Shown: positions 57,901 through 60,966, counted from the first letter of the stretch. The stretch: 64,000 bases of DNA from Oegoconia quadripuncta (GCA_949316235.1 OX438742.1:8898815-8962814); one strand, 5' to 3'. The notes: generated by a model from the letters alone, not told the origin. A program made the numbers and translations.

Positions 57901-59375
57901 GAAAGAATTAGGATATGTAAGTGGTAAAATGAACTTTGCAGATGGGAGTGCGGTTAATGAAATGCTATATGGCACAAATTCCAACCCTATGGGGAATGAA
58001 AGAAGTAGCAGTGGGAAGCATATAGTTTGCACCCACAAGTGTAGCTTGGGAGAACCTCCCAAAATTATAAAGATGGACTCAGGCCGATTCCAACCGATCG
58101 CTCTGGAAAGCTATGGATGGTTATGCAGCTATTATTGCAAATGCATTTGCAGGCACCGTCTTCCTTCGTTTGAGGAAAAGGTTAGTAGCGGTAAGACCAA
58201 CCGGTTGTACAATTTTATGTAAATTTAGTTCATCAAAAAGGTTGAAGGAAATTAAAGAAAATCTGTGGTAGACAATTTACCAGAAAAATGTTTTAAAAGC
58301 AACAAAAGGTGGTCATCAGTTAGCCTACTTCTCAGGCAATTCTTCCGTGTGTTCGTGATGGAGAATAACTTCTATTTCTACTTTTGCAGAGACATTAGCG
58401 AGGCCGGACTGGATTACAATCCTTCACAATTCGAAGTTGGCCCACAGGCCAAACTTTGCCCACCCCAACTTTAGAATTTATTACGTTTACTCTTCTTCGA
58501 TCAAATATTATTCTTTTTATATTTTATTTCTTGTGTGCAATAAATAATTTAATTTAAATATTTTAATTTATTTTATGTAACTGCCTCTATGAAAACATAC
58601 CTACATGGGGGTTTACGAAATGGAAGTTGTGGGTTGGATTCCCAGTGTGGTACATGTTTAGTACTCGGTATTAGCTGGTGCCCCAAATAACCCCTAATCG
58701 CATATTGTAACTAGCTGTCAATTTATTTATCCAAATCACATTTGACTGGAGTAAAGTTTCTATTACTTCAAATATATTACATATTACGAATATACATAGG
58801 ATAATATCTTCAATGTTAGCTTTTTTAAATGGCAAGGGAGTGGGAATAAATAATACCCATTTCATGTCTAGTTGAGATTTAGTGTCAGAAAAAGAGGCAT
58901 CAAGAAAAGATTATGGACATTTTCGGTGTGTGAAGATTCCGTCTTATATATAAAAAGAGAAACTTATCAACTATCACATCTGTCTGTTTTACACCCGAAC
59001 CATTATTACGTTGTCATAGGCAATGAACTAATGTTTGACATCAAGATCGGGTTTTGTTCCCATTTCATAGAAAGTATGAAAATTTGCTATGGAATGGGAT
59101 TAACTGTGTTCCAAGTTAGAAGTATAACTGACCTGATGCAGAGCTGTCAAGCCGTCCACGTTAGCGGTATTGATGTCGGCGCCCATCTTCAGCAGCCGTT
59201 GCACCTCGTCCTTGTCCCCCGACGTGCATGCAGCCAAGAACACGATGCCTGACGAGAACTGGATCCGCGACGCCCTCTTTGGCATCGGGGACTGTTTGTT
59301 GGTGTCCGATTCCTCCCATCTCTTCAGCTGTTCGGCGCGCTTGAACAGCGCAGACGACGAACGCGTATCCGTCAT
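1226..59375 (-). CDS. Mbs: Mbs (MYPT/PPP1R12-type myosin phosphatase targeting subunit), 5' part of gene, nine coding exons
   Basis: Joined on the minus strand as 59375-59133, 14286-14156, 9871-9753, 8749-8601, 7356-7201, 6827-6644, 5831-5655, 3943-3862, 1378-1226. This gives 1,394 nt, or 464 codons plus 2 nt, with no internal stop. Seen: MyPhoNE motif RAEQLKRW at residues 13-20, RVxF-type PP1 docking motif RIQF at 37-40, ankyrin repeats from about residue 43 to 285, a seven-Asn run, and post-ankyrin blocks SWRRTASLRNR (371-381), LRRTHSF (403-409) and a block around RIKASSCPSIPP (425-436). In this family the protein binds PP1-beta catalytic subunit and targets it to phosphorylated myosin regulatory light chain in the cytoskeleton, opposing Rho kinase. 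The MyPhoNE/ankyrin order matches Mbs/MYPT1-2. The MYPT3-like paralogue cannot be excluded from this half alone, but the WRR and RRTHSF blocks argue for Mbs. The Rho-kinase inhibitory site and C-terminal coiled coil must lie beyond the left edge. Confidence 0.93.
1379..3861 (-). other. Mbs intron 8
   Basis: 2.5 kb of AT-rich sequence between well-defined splice sites (GTGAGT donor at 3861, GAACAG acceptor at 1384-1379). An acceptor-like TTTTCAG near 1790 precedes an open frame to 1679, but I do not accept it as an exon. No repeat family recognised with confidence. Confidence 0.6.
3862..3943 (-). CDS. Mbs: Mbs exon 8 (82-nt exon carrying LRRTHSFEND)
   Basis: A short exon too small to stand out as an ORF. 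Acceptor TATTTCAG is followed by GC, completing Arg387; residues 388-413 read ENNKPANNAVDNDTI, LRRTHSFENDK. Donor is a perfect GTGAGT starting at 3861. The trailing AC joins the first T of exon 9 to make Thr414. RRTHS is a basophilic kinase-type site. The agreement of both phases with the neighbouring exons, plus the recognisable block, makes this a secure call despite its length. Confidence 0.84.
3944..5654 (-). other. Mbs intron 7
   Basis: 1.7 kb. The first 53 nt (5602-5654) stay open and end in a second strong donor, so this piece may be exonic in some transcripts. The rest is AT-rich with no recognised repeat or exon. Confidence 0.6.
5655..5831 (-). CDS. Mbs: Mbs exon 7 (post-ankyrin region with SWRRTASLRNR block)
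   Basis: 177 nt, residues 329-386 with split codons at both ends. The sequence is Pro/Glu-rich, low-complexity linker, then APSWRRTASLRNRQTDAT, resembling the conserved insect Mbs WRR..S(F/L)R block; Ser377 sits in a basophilic-kinase context. Acceptor CACAG before AT at 5831. I placed the donor at GTGAGT (5654-5649) because the trailing C joins GC of exon 8 to give Arg387 and an open frame. A second strong donor, GTAAGT, lies 53 nt further on (5601-5596) but is out of phase with exon 8. Confidence 0.82.
5832..6643 (-). other. Mbs intron 6
   Basis: 0.8 kb, GTATGT donor and CACAG acceptor. Open frames within it are low-complexity and show no similarity I recognise. Nothing else seen. Confidence 0.7.
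6644..6827 (-). CDS. Mbs: Mbs exon 6 (end of ankyrin array, Asn run, basic linker)
   Basis: 184 nt, residues 267-327 plus one base. Begins GQKCVDLVDPSIASWLAEAS, the last ankyrin helix pair of MYPT proteins, then seven consecutive Asn residues (about 295-301), and a basic stretch KRKGSPPRHDVKRVELQ. Acceptor CTAG (6831-6828). Donor GTATGT follows AACG at 6644, and joining to exon 7 regenerates GAT (Asp328). The Asn run is encoded by an AAC/AAT repeat and may vary in length. Confidence 0.88.
6828..7200 (-). other. Mbs intron 5
   Basis: 373 bp, GTGGGT donor and CTAG acceptor. Holds a short inverted repeat around 6973-7020 (ATGATCAT-type motif and its complement) and a GATGATGATG run near 7050; otherwise plain. 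Confidence 0.7.
7201..7356 (-). CDS. Mbs: Mbs exon 5 (ankyrin repeats)
   Basis: 156 nt, phase 0 at both ends, residues 215-266. Starts VAKTLLEECNVNPDCVDSEG and continues with the signature WTPLHAAALWGQKEA, then LLLKNGADPNRKNYS. Acceptor CTACAG, donor GTGGGT. As a symmetric exon it could be skipped without a frameshift, though that would remove a core ankyrin repeat. Confidence 0.94.
7357..8600 (-). other. Mbs intron 4
   Basis: 1.24 kb, GTGAGT donor and CTACAG acceptor. AT-rich, no repeat family or exon recognised. Confidence 0.7.
8601..8749 (-). CDS. Mbs: Mbs exon 4 (inter-repeat linker and ankyrin repeat)
   Basis: 149 nt. The first two bases complete Gly165; residues 166-214 read VDCDKSRNAEVDALLADARY, then WAANGYVEVQDPKTGG and TPLHVAAAKGYID. 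The charged helix followed by a GGTxLHVAAAKGY block is diagnostic of MYPT ankyrin proteins. Acceptor is TTGCAG at 8755-8750; donor is a perfect GTGAGT beginning at 8600. Ends in phase 0. Confidence 0.94.
8750..9752 (-). other. Mbs intron 3 (GC-AG type)
   Basis: 1.0 kb, begins GCACGT and ends TTGCAG. Contains a terminus-like piece of the CCGACTTCAAAA family at about 8817-8842 and a minus-strand SINE family B tail at 9424-9515. Confidence 0.8.
9424..9515 (-). mobile_element. SINE family B, 3' fragment, minus strand
   Basis: Plus-strand AATCACACCTGATATTGAGTG is the complement of the family's ACATCAGGTGTGATT block; degraded. Confidence 0.6.
9753..9871 (-). CDS. Mbs: Mbs exon 3 (ankyrin region), ends at a GC donor
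   Basis: 119 nt. The split codon AG|G gives Arg125, followed by YLLESGADVAAVNYDGELPV and then DIAESDTMEELLQKVIDDK (to residue 164), typical of the MYPT third repeat and its linker. Acceptor: CGTTACAG. The frame requires the exon to end after ...GACAAAG, where the next bases are GCACGT, i.e. a GC rather than GT donor. The nearest GT, four bases further on, would put exon 4 out of frame and into a stop. Reading on into the intron meets a stop after about 15 codons. Confidence 0.9.
12440..12590 (+). mobile_element. 5S-like SINE, 5'-truncated copy
   Basis: Begins inside the 5S-like head (GTACTCGGAAAGGGTGACCA, matching the 3' part of 5S rRNA), followed by CACGTTAAATAGT, TTTCAATTGAAGGCAGTCG and CACTGACTGTCTGGTGGCC. 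Lacks the distal end. Confidence 0.7.
12876..13140. repeat. CA / CACACG compound microsatellite, 265 bp
   Basis: A short pure (CA)n tract passes into long runs of the hexamer CACACG, with interspersed variants such as CTCACG, GCGCAC and CAAGCA, then returns to CA. It creates spurious ORFs in several frames (Thr-His, Thr-Arg, Val-Cys repeats) that are not genes. Confidence 0.97.
14156..14286 (-). CDS. Mbs: Mbs exon 2 (ankyrin repeats 1-2)
   Basis: 131 nt encoding residues 82-124 plus two bases of residue 125. It begins ACIDDNLDMVEFLVAHGADV, the textbook continuation of the MYPT first ankyrin repeat, followed by NEGWTSLHATASCG. Acceptor AG is at 14288-14287 (CCAG before GCTTGC); donor GTAAAT follows at 14155. 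Phase 0 in, phase 2 out, matching exons 1 and 3. It is separated from exon 1 by an intron of 44,846 bp. Confidence 0.94.
15345..15455. repeat. Degenerate CA-rich (CCCACA) tract
   Basis: About 110 bp made of variants of CCCACA and CACACC on the plus strand, an aged microsatellite. Not coding. Confidence 0.8.
16415..16470 (-). mobile_element. RTE-like fragment, minus strand
   Basis: Plus-strand GCCCACTGCTGGGCAAAGGC, CTCCCTCATC is the complement of the GGCCTTTGCCCAGCAGTGGG motif at RTE 3' ends. Confidence 0.65.
16765..16845 (+). mobile_element. SINE family B, 3' fragment
   Basis: CACTTAACATCGGGTTTGAT and CACCCGTTTGCATAAAAAAG match the distal end of the family. Confidence 0.65.
17104..17230 (+). 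mobile_element. SINE family B, 3' half
   Basis: From TTCCGGTTGTCAGAGATAAG through the AACATCAGATGTGATTGAGG block to an A-rich end; 5'-truncated copy. Confidence 0.8.
17700..17830 (+). repeat. ACCTTTATCCCAAA repeat family, copy 1
   Basis: GTCACGACCTTTATCCCAAA, GGGGTGGTCAGAGATATCCC followed by an imperfect inverted motif around ATATCCCAAACA/TGTTTGGGTAT. Matches copies at 24543-24720 and 57474-57592. Confidence 0.75.
17885..18010 (+). repeat. Dispersed repeat with AGTCGCCTTTTACGACACCC motif
   Basis: AGTCGCCTTTTACGACACCC, ACGGGAAGAGACGGGTTGG, then TTCTATTCTATTTGAGTGCC. I know this from the 3' regions of lepidopteran retroelements; an anti-sense hint of the same motif (CTTCCCGTGGGCGTC) occurs at 18607-18625. 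Confidence 0.6.
18080..18363 (+). mobile_element. 5S-rRNA-like SINE, copy with full 3' tail
   Basis: GCGAAGTTAAGCAATG, followed by GGGCGCGGTCAGTCCT and AGATGGGT, reproduces the central and 3' part of 5S rRNA (the pol III internal promoter region). The upstream TTCGTTTTCGATTA fits the 5S segment just before it. A body shared with the other copies follows (TTTTCAATTGAAGG), then a CTCTCCCAGTGAG block and a 3' end of TGATGATGATA type like that of RTE LINE tails. This architecture is that of a SINE3-class (5S-derived) retroposon. Confidence 0.75.
18890..18970 (+). mobile_element. Non-LTR element 3' UTR fragment
   Basis: AGCAACCCTTGCTCGTTCATC, CTTGGGGTCCGCTTTGTGAATGAGCAGTAA matches the end of the element at 52440-52700 with gaps. 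Confidence 0.6.
19018..19262 (-). mobile_element. SINE family A copy, minus strand
   Basis: Plus-strand GCGGGATTCGAACCCGCGACC is the complement of the head's box B region, and the distal GTATTATGGATATACTACAC end points leftward. A possible tRNA gene here was considered and rejected because of this SINE body. Confidence 0.8.
19616..19780 (+). repeat. TTAACCGACT-type dispersed repeat, plus orientation
   Basis: TTAACCGACTCCCAAAAAAG, AAGAGGTTATGTTCGACTG, then TTTTTGTTTGTATGTTCACAG; recognisable lepidopteran dispersed repeat start, body decays rightward. Confidence 0.6.
21455..21510 (-). mobile_element. RTE-like fragment, minus strand
   Basis: Plus-strand CATATTCACTGCTGGACGTA, GACCTTCCACAATGCGCGCC resembles the complement of the RTE tail; degraded. 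Confidence 0.5.
22105..22235 (-). mobile_element. SINE family B, 3' part, minus strand
   Basis: Plus-strand ATCACACCTGACATTAAGTG and, further on, TTATCTCTAACAGTCGGAA and ACAATGCTATCAACGTTGC correspond to the complement of the family body. Lies immediately before a LINE fragment. Confidence 0.7.
22260..22600 (-). mobile_element. Non-LTR retrotransposon, reverse-transcriptase C-terminal fragment
   Basis: Minus-strand frame reads ...FRGSFRHAASKCWNNLPTPI and TFNRKYKEWLL, the F..AA..WN.LP....TF...L pattern that ends many LINE ORF2 proteins. A 5'-truncated relic, one uninterrupted frame of about 100 codons. Confidence 0.75.
24113..24261 (-). mobile_element. Retroposed insertion (A11 tail) with 14-bp target-site duplication
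   Basis: AACTGAAAGTAGGC occurs at 24113-24126 and exactly again at 24248-24261. Between them are T11 (24127-24137) and 110 bp of GC-rich sequence, i.e. a minus-strand insert with an 11-A tail. No polyadenylation signal or known SINE or snRNA was recognised in the insert. Confidence 0.75.
24543..24720 (+). repeat. ACCTTTATCCCAAA repeat family, copy 2
   Basis: GTCATGACCTTTATCCCAAA, CGGGGTGGTCAGCGATATAC, then a body shared with 17700-17900 (ACAGAAATGC, TATAGATGTTTTGGTGGA). Confidence 0.75.
25256..25450 (-). mobile_element. 5S-like SINE body, minus strand
   Basis: On the minus strand, CACTGACTGTCAGGTGGCC and CCTCTCCCAGTGAGAAGAGG match the body and distal part of the family; the 5S head is missing. 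Confidence 0.65.
27796..28079. mobile_element. Fold-back element with ~110-bp inverted arms
   Basis: The left arm from CGGTTCAGTAGTTTTTTTG through TCATGGTAAACAGAAGAATAG to GTCGAGAATGTTGGTGTG is repeated in reverse complement on the right (CACACCAACATTCTCGACTAC ... CTATTCTTCTGTTTACCATG), separated by about 50 bp. Only scattered mismatches and small indels distinguish the arms. Confidence 0.85.
28150..28181 (-). repeat. TTAACCGACTTCAAAA-type dispersed terminus
   Basis: Plus-strand AGAACCTCCTCCTTTTTGAA, GTCGGTTAAAA. Same motif at 43575-43631, and in the other orientation near 19618 and 8817. It directly follows the fold-back element. Confidence 0.7.
28997..29022. repeat. (GAAA)n microsatellite
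   Basis: About five tandem GAAA units followed by an A-rich run; simple-sequence repeat. Confidence 0.9.
29405..29628 (+). mobile_element. Helitron-like non-autonomous element
   Basis: CTAATATTATAAATGCGAAA, GTTTGGATGTTTGTTGCTCA, AACGGATTTGGATGAAATTTG, GGATACTTTTTATCCCG, TCCACGCGGGCGAAGTCGAA and the end GGAAAGCTAGT. The CTAG-type end preceded by a GC-rich block fits Helitron termini, and the sequence is a very common lepidopteran repeat. Assignment to the Helitron class is from memory of such repeats. Confidence 0.7.
30140..30210 (+). repeat. Dispersed repeat sharing its start with position 1
   Basis: TATAAAACAAAGTCGCTATC, CGCGTCTGTGCC resembles the first 40 bp of the window. This opening is common in lepidopteran dispersed repeats. 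Extent unclear. Confidence 0.5.
30380..31020. repeat. ATCGATGCTG-motif-rich stretch, split by a SINE
   Basis: Unusually dense recurrences of TATCGA/ATCGATGC/TGCATCGAT motifs (for example GTATCGATGCTGCAATTG, GCATCGATGCTGCATCAC, TGATGCTGTATCACGACTG) on both sides of the SINE B insertion at 30667-30832. Looks like a degenerate satellite or a non-autonomous element; unidentified. Confidence 0.45.
30667..30832 (+). mobile_element. SINE family B, internally deleted copy
   Basis: Carries the tRNA-like head (box B GGGTTCGATCCCC) directly joined to the 3' block (CTTCGCTTAACATCAAGTGT) and GCATAAAAAAG tail, lacking the middle part present at 38648-38985. Inserted in an ATCG-rich stretch. Confidence 0.8.
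32063..32401. mobile_element. Inverted-repeat MITE-like element with a third internal copy
   Basis: ATACAGGGGGTGAAATTTAA, TTTGTGTGACTCC at the left is mirrored by the complement of GGAATCGCACAAATTCAATT, TACTCTGTAT at the right. Inside, the GAACAA-TTTCC-TAGGAACCATA block occurs near 32108 and, inverted, near 32200 and 32320. Total about 340 bp; no coding capacity. Confidence 0.75.
32598..32860 (+). mobile_element. SINE family A copy
   Basis: Head TTTGGTGTAGTGGTTAGCAA, box B-like GGATTAGAATCCC, then ATATGTTTGTGTGATGAATAC, an A/T-rich stretch with a duplicated AATAAGTATTTATTT motif and the distal CACAACACAAGC block. Confidence 0.8.
34140..34200 (+). mobile_element. 5S-like SINE, scrambled fragment
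   Basis: GTGCTTCGGAGGGCACGTT, a distal piece of the 5S-like head, is followed by GATTAGCGAAGTTAAGC, which normally precedes it. The order is inverted relative to the other copies, so this is a rearranged or composite fragment. Confidence 0.5.
36986..37157 (+). mobile_element. SINE family A, degraded copy
   Basis: Decayed head (TGGTATACTGGACAGTAGCA, AATCCCGCGATTGGTAAATG) followed by TTTGTGTGATGAATACGAAC and the distal TAGTACAAGCTTTGCTTAGT. Lies about 225 bp before the full-length copy, same orientation. Confidence 0.75.
37163..37206 (+). mobile_element. RTE-like tail fragment
   Basis: TTCAGCAGTGAACGTCCTGT, GGTTGATATGATGATGACG: short relic of the RTE 3' end immediately after a SINE A copy. 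Confidence 0.6.
37381..37608 (+). mobile_element. tRNA-type SINE family A, full-length copy
   Basis: tRNA-like head with TGGTGTAGTTGATAGTG (box A-like) and box B GGGTTCGAATCC, then AAATGTTTGTGTGACGAATA, a TATTTATGTATGTTTATCCG region, ATCCATAGCGCAAGC and the end AGTTTGGGGCTAGA followed by TATTTATTTAT. Confidence 0.85.
38398..38452 (+). mobile_element. RTE-like tail fragment
   Basis: TTAGCAGTGGACATCCTGCG, GTTCATATGATGAATGATAA: RTE 3' end relic. Confidence 0.6.
38648..38985 (+). mobile_element. tRNA-type SINE family B, nearly full-length copy
   Basis: Head with box A-like TGGCTCAATG and box B GGGTTCGATCCCC, then GGTACATGTTTAGTACTCGG, a body with TTCCGGTTGTCAGAGATAAG, a block TTCACTTAACATCAGGTGTG and the end AAGTGCTAACCCGTTGTGCA followed by a 10-A tail. 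It is the reference for fragments at 9424-9515, 17104-17230, 22105-22235, 30667-30832, 53643-53725, 54220-54330, 58578-58690 and 63110-63150. Confidence 0.85.
41735..41990 (-). mobile_element. 5S-like SINE, minus strand, carrying a nested SINE tail
   Basis: Minus-strand body (CACGTTAAATAA, TTTCAATTAAAGGCAGTC, CACTGACTGTCAGGTG) with a 41-bp insert at 41804-41844. The insert reads as the 3' tail of SINE family B (AAGTGCTAATCCGTTGTGCA) and is flanked by a 10-bp direct repeat, CAGTGCGGAT. Confidence 0.7.
42655..42715. repeat. AT-only palindromic tract
   Basis: TATATATAATATAATATATTATTATAATAT-type alternating sequence, self-complementary over about 50 bp, an AT-rich slippage or cruciform-prone site. 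Confidence 0.75.
43575..43631 (-). repeat. TTAACCGACTTCAAAA-type dispersed terminus
   Basis: AAAAAAACATACAAACGGCC, AACTGAGAACCTCCTCCTTT, TTGAAGTCGGTTAAAAATG, nearly identical to 28117-28185. Confidence 0.7.
43790..43849. repeat. 60-bp hairpin with 19-bp perfect outer stem
   Basis: TTTGTTTACGCTGCTGTTT (43790-43808) is perfectly complementary to 43831-43849, and an inner 8-bp stem (TACGACTT/AAGTCGTA) closes a 4-base loop. One mismatch separates the two stems. Confidence 0.85.
44720..45080 (-). mobile_element. Degraded LINE-like fragment, minus strand
   Basis: Begins with CCCACTTTTGGACATAGCCT, a familiar complement of LINE 3' ends in Lepidoptera, and continues GC-rich with GGGCAGGCGGTTTGCCGAT and a CGCCGCTGATTCTTGTCCG block. 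A CTCCCATGG inverted repeat occurs at 44753-44784. No intact frame. Confidence 0.5.
47345..47590 (-). mobile_element. CR1/Jockey-like LINE 3' end, copy 1
   Basis: Minus-strand frame includes HHPNSQGMESLPASVFPEIF and KSRVNRL, the usual C-terminal motif (W/MESLPASVFPE...F K.RVNRL) of Jockey/CR1-type ORF2, followed by a GTTTGACCACAATCTCACC complement in the 3' UTR and a T-rich (poly-A) end at the low coordinate. Confidence 0.75.
48180..48400 (-). mobile_element. RTE-like LINE, ORF C-terminal relic
   Basis: The minus strand, read with frameshifts, gives KVTD-V-AQRI...LEWAG-VASRT and ...HPWMGDLMKVAGC, matching the KVTDIAQRIARLKWQWAGH...RPPTRW-DDLVKVAG pattern I know from RTE-type LINEs. Two in-frame stops show it is a pseudogene. 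Confidence 0.7.
48398..48545 (+). mobile_element. SINE family A, 5' part (3' end displaced)
   Basis: Head GCCGTTTGGTCTAGTGGG, box B-like GGGTTTGAATTCC, GTTTGTGTATTGAATACTAG. The matching distal end (ACCTAGTATCCATAGTAGG, TTTGGGACTAGAT) appears only at 48775-48845, so about 230 bp of unrelated sequence separates the halves. Confidence 0.7.
48775..48848 (+). mobile_element. SINE family A, 3' part
   Basis: Distal block of family A (TATATATTTATGCGTTACCT, ATCCATAGTAGG, TTTGGGACTAGA), probably the continuation of the element at 48398-48545. Confidence 0.6.
49611..49905 (-). mobile_element. CR1/Jockey-like LINE 3' end, copy 2
   Basis: Closely similar to the copy at 47345-47590 (shared TTTGACCACAATCTCACCTG, TGATGGAAAGTGACGATGTG, AAAGACTGACGCCGGAAGGG), with a long T-rich run at 49613-49640 marking the 3' poly(A) of a minus-strand insertion. 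5'-truncated. Confidence 0.8.
50768..50846. repeat. 79-bp near-perfect hairpin
   Basis: The outer 15 bp (GCGCCCTAGAAGTAA) is perfectly complementary to the opposite end. The inner stem (GG-TAACTAGATA-CGTCT) pairs with small bulges, leaving a loop of about 8 bases. Size and shape fit either a very short MITE or a pre-miRNA-like stem; strand unknown. Confidence 0.8.
51655..52135 (-). mobile_element. Helitron-like element, minus strand, with nested insertion
   Basis: Complement of the family at 29405-29628: plus-strand ACTAGCTTCTCGTCCTCGG, CCCACGGGAACTACTTGC, CATATACCAAATTTCATCC, CAAACATCTAAACTTTTAAA, TATAATATTAGT. About 190 bp in the middle (51722-51908) is an RTE-like insertion. Confidence 0.75.
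51722..51908 (+). mobile_element. RTE-like LINE 3' fragment nested in a Helitron-like element
   Basis: Ends GGAGGCCTTTGTACAGCGTG, GATGTCCTTGGCCCGATATG, ATGATG. It interrupts the minus-strand Helitron-like sequence at 51655-52135, whose halves resume on each side. Confidence 0.7.
52143..52325 (-). mobile_element. CR1/Jockey-like LINE 3' end, copy 3
   Basis: Shorter copy of the same element: T17 run, then TTTGACTACAATCTCACCTG, GAAAGTGACGATGTAGCCG and a CTCTAGACTTGAAGATCCC block. Directly abuts the Helitron-like element at 51655-52135. Confidence 0.75.
52440..52700 (+). mobile_element. Non-LTR element 3' end (KGYYKISDYLDDKQAW tail)
   Basis: Plus-strand frame reads NLPLNKFKTIIKQTLFTKGY, YKISDYLDDKQAWT stop, a pattern typical of LINE ORF ends, followed by CTTGCTCGTTCTTCTCTGGG and TTTGTGAATGAGCAATAAT. 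The same 3' UTR motif recurs at 18905-18965. Confidence 0.7.
52740..53110. mobile_element. MITE-like element with ~75-bp TIRs
   Basis: Left end GATACCGGATGAGTTTTTTT, TACCGTAAGGAAAAAAATAG, GGCACATTAGGAAAGTGAAA is the near complement of the right end (TTTCACTTACCTAAAATGCC, CTATATTTTTTCTTACGGTA, ATCCAGTACC). 371 bp, non-coding. Related pieces lie at 61020-61400. Confidence 0.8.
53643..53725 (-). mobile_element. SINE family B, 3' fragment, minus strand
   Basis: Plus-strand ATCACACCTGATGTTAAGTG and the following degenerate body match the family complement. Confidence 0.6.
53795..54075 (+). mobile_element. tRNA-type SINE family C, copy 1
   Basis: Head GCGGTCTCCCAATTTAGGAG with box B-like GGATTCGATTCCC, then a conserved body (GTGAAGGAAAACATCGTGAGG, AAACCTGCATGCCTGAGAAA, CCCCAACCCGCATTGGGCC, GCAGTGGGACGTTTACGGG) and a TGATGATA end. 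The ORF spanning 53882-54220 is a by-product of this repeat. Confidence 0.85.
54220..54330 (+). mobile_element. SINE family B, internal fragment
   Basis: TTCCAGTTGTTTGAGATAAG, a truncated middle, and TTTTCACTTAAGATCAG match the family with many substitutions, indicating an older copy. Confidence 0.6.
56296..56518 (+). repeat. ~103-bp local tandem duplication
   Basis: 56296-56399 and 56417-56518 are nearly identical (start TTGGTGAGGTTCGTGCTGTA, end GATTGTGTACTATGGA), separated by 17 bp. The only difference I see is a small indel around GCTAGCTAAGAT versus GCTATTAGAT. Confidence 0.92.
57474..57592 (-). repeat. ACCTTTATCCCAAA family copy rearranged into palindromes
   Basis: The interval is bounded by ACCTTTATCCCAAATGG and its near complement CCATTTGGGATTAAGGTCGTGA. 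Inside are two perfect palindromes, 57485-57518 (34 bp) and 57527-57554 (28 bp), each built from the family's ATCCCAA motif. Confidence 0.75.
58578..58690 (+). mobile_element. SINE family B, 5' head fragment
   Basis: Contains a decayed tRNA-like head (box B-like GGGTTGGATTCCC) then GTGGTACATGTTTAGTACTC and a GCCCCAAATA piece of the body; 3' part missing. Confidence 0.65.
59133..59375 (-). CDS. Mbs: Mbs exon 1 (start codon, MyPhoNE and PP1 docking motif)
   Basis: Encodes residues 1-81. The ATG at 59375 is the first Met after an in-frame TAG at 59385-59387 (four codons upstream), which fixes the start within this exon. RAEQLKRW (13-20) fits the MyPhoNE consensus, and RIQF (37-40) fits the RVxF PP1-binding consensus with Ile at the hydrophobic position. 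The first ankyrin repeat follows, ending NVDGLTALHQ. The exon ends in phase 0 at a good donor (CAG then GTCAGT). The exon is locally GC-richer than its surroundings, as expected of coding sequence in this AT-rich window. Confidence 0.95.
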
Positions 59376-60479
59376 ATTTAACCCCTAACTATACACTTGG
59401 CACTCAATACGAACCCAATACACACTTTTCACGACGCATAGATTATGTTTTTATTGCATGTAGTACACAAATGCCGAGTCCATAACTTAATTGCCATAAA
59501 AGGAAACATGAAAGAAGAAACGTTCCAGGGTGGTTTGATACTAAACTGCTCTCATATAATCATTGTTCCGAACACTTGTTGAATTAATCGAATAACACAT
59601 ATGAACATCGATCCTACATACATGACATAACCAATAAGCTACACATTTAGCGTGGCAGCCATTACGAGAATAAATTTTACCATTTTGCAGCCAACAAATC
59701 TAGCTACGAATGTACAAAAGAAAACTAGACGACGAATGAGAATGACGGGAAGAAGAGGAAGCTAGCGCCACCTACCTAACCTAGCTAAGCACGGCATTTC
59801 AGTGTTGCCAATTAAAGCGAATTGTCTATGGTCAGCACGTTATGTTCAATGAAAACAATAACTTGAGTGTAAGCAGGGGAACAGAATGTAAATGATAATT
59901 TCGTTATCGTGAAATTCTTGTCAGATGTATTTCGAGACTCATTTCAAATTAGTTTCTTTAGAAGTAAAAGAAGAAGTAGCACTCAACCGTCCGGCCTGTT
60001 CGGTTAAATTCTAGTTTAAGTTACACTTTTGTGCTGCGCGCATGTAGCCATTATTAATAAATACCTTCGTATCTGGTAAACTACAACAGCTATAGCGACA
60101 AAAAAATAAGTAAGTATAGGTGAAGGATTACAAATTAAAACTATATAAAAGAGAATACAGAATATCTTATTCTAAAGTACTAAAACCTGCGCATAACAGA
60201 CGATATCGGCAAAAAAATTCGCAACTTCTCCCTAACTCTGCTCTTAGTGAAAAGTTTTACGAATAATAACGAATTTAGTAATTCTACACTAATTTTCCTC
60301 TGTAATGACATAAAGTTGTCTGTATTTAATAAATTTTTGTAGCAAAATAAATCGAAACAAACTACCTACTCCTCAATAATTTTGACAAGCGGTTCAACTC
60401 GCTCAAGGACGAAAACCTGCGGATGAGATATAACTAATTCATTTTCACTATTATTATTCGTTAATAGTAAGTAGGTAAA

Positions 60480-60775
60480 GACGCGGTCTCCCAATTTGGG
60501 AGGTCCGGGTTCAATTCCCACGCAGGCCATGTATCAATGACTTTCCAAATCTATTATAATTACTTATGTGCATTTATCCGACTGCTCTTAAACGGTGAAG
60601 GAAAACATCGTGAGGAAACCTGCATGCCTGAGAAATAAAAATTCAAGGGCATGTGAAGTCCCCAACCCGCATTGGGCTAGCGTGGAGGACTATGACTCAA
60701 TCTCCCTCATTATTATACGAGGGCAGGCCTATATCCATGCAGTGGGATGTTTAAGGGCTGATGATGATTATTATT
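60480..60775 (+). mobile_element. tRNA-type SINE family C, copy 2
   Basis: Same architecture as 53795-54075 with closely similar sequence (head GCGGTCTCCCAATTTGGGAG, box B GGGTTCAATTCCC, body GGAAAACATCGTGAGGAAAC, end GGGCTGATGATGATTATTAT). Lies 1.1 kb upstream of Mbs exon 1, in the divergent interval. Confidence 0.85.
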
Positions 60776-60966
60776 CGTTAGACAAAACGTCAAATTATCA
60801 GTAAGACAATAAAACTGCCTGTGACAATGCAATACGGACAAGTCGTGAAAAATGCAGCGTTTGTAGCCTATTCCACATTATTACATCATTAAATTAAATA
60901 AATAAAGAAAACCCAAAAAAAAATAACTTCCGAATAAATTTTGCTTGATAGAAACCCTATTTCCAA

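Larger units (their letters stand above)
14287..59132 (-). other. Mbs intron 1 (44.8 kb)
   Basis: Starts GTCAGT (59132) and ends CCAG (14287). I read it on both strands and found no convincing nested protein gene: ORFs are short, and many fall in repeats listed separately. Stretches where I recognise nothing: 14290-15340, 15470-16400, 19700-21440, 22650-24100, 24730-25240, 25460-27590, 28190-28990, 29640-30140, 31030-32050, 33100-34130, 34210-36980, 38990-41170, 42000-42640, 42720-43570, 43860-44720, 45090-47340, 49910-50760, 50850-51650, 53120-53640, 54360-56290, 56530-57470 and 57600-58570. Confidence 0.8.

Noticed and set aside
57929..58480. Plus-strand ORFs of 97 and 69 aa
   Set aside because: No motif recognised, and a better-looking stretch (YAAIIANAFAGTVFLRLRK) lies in a different frame without start or splice context. 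Possibly a decayed retroelement fragment, but I cannot support a call.
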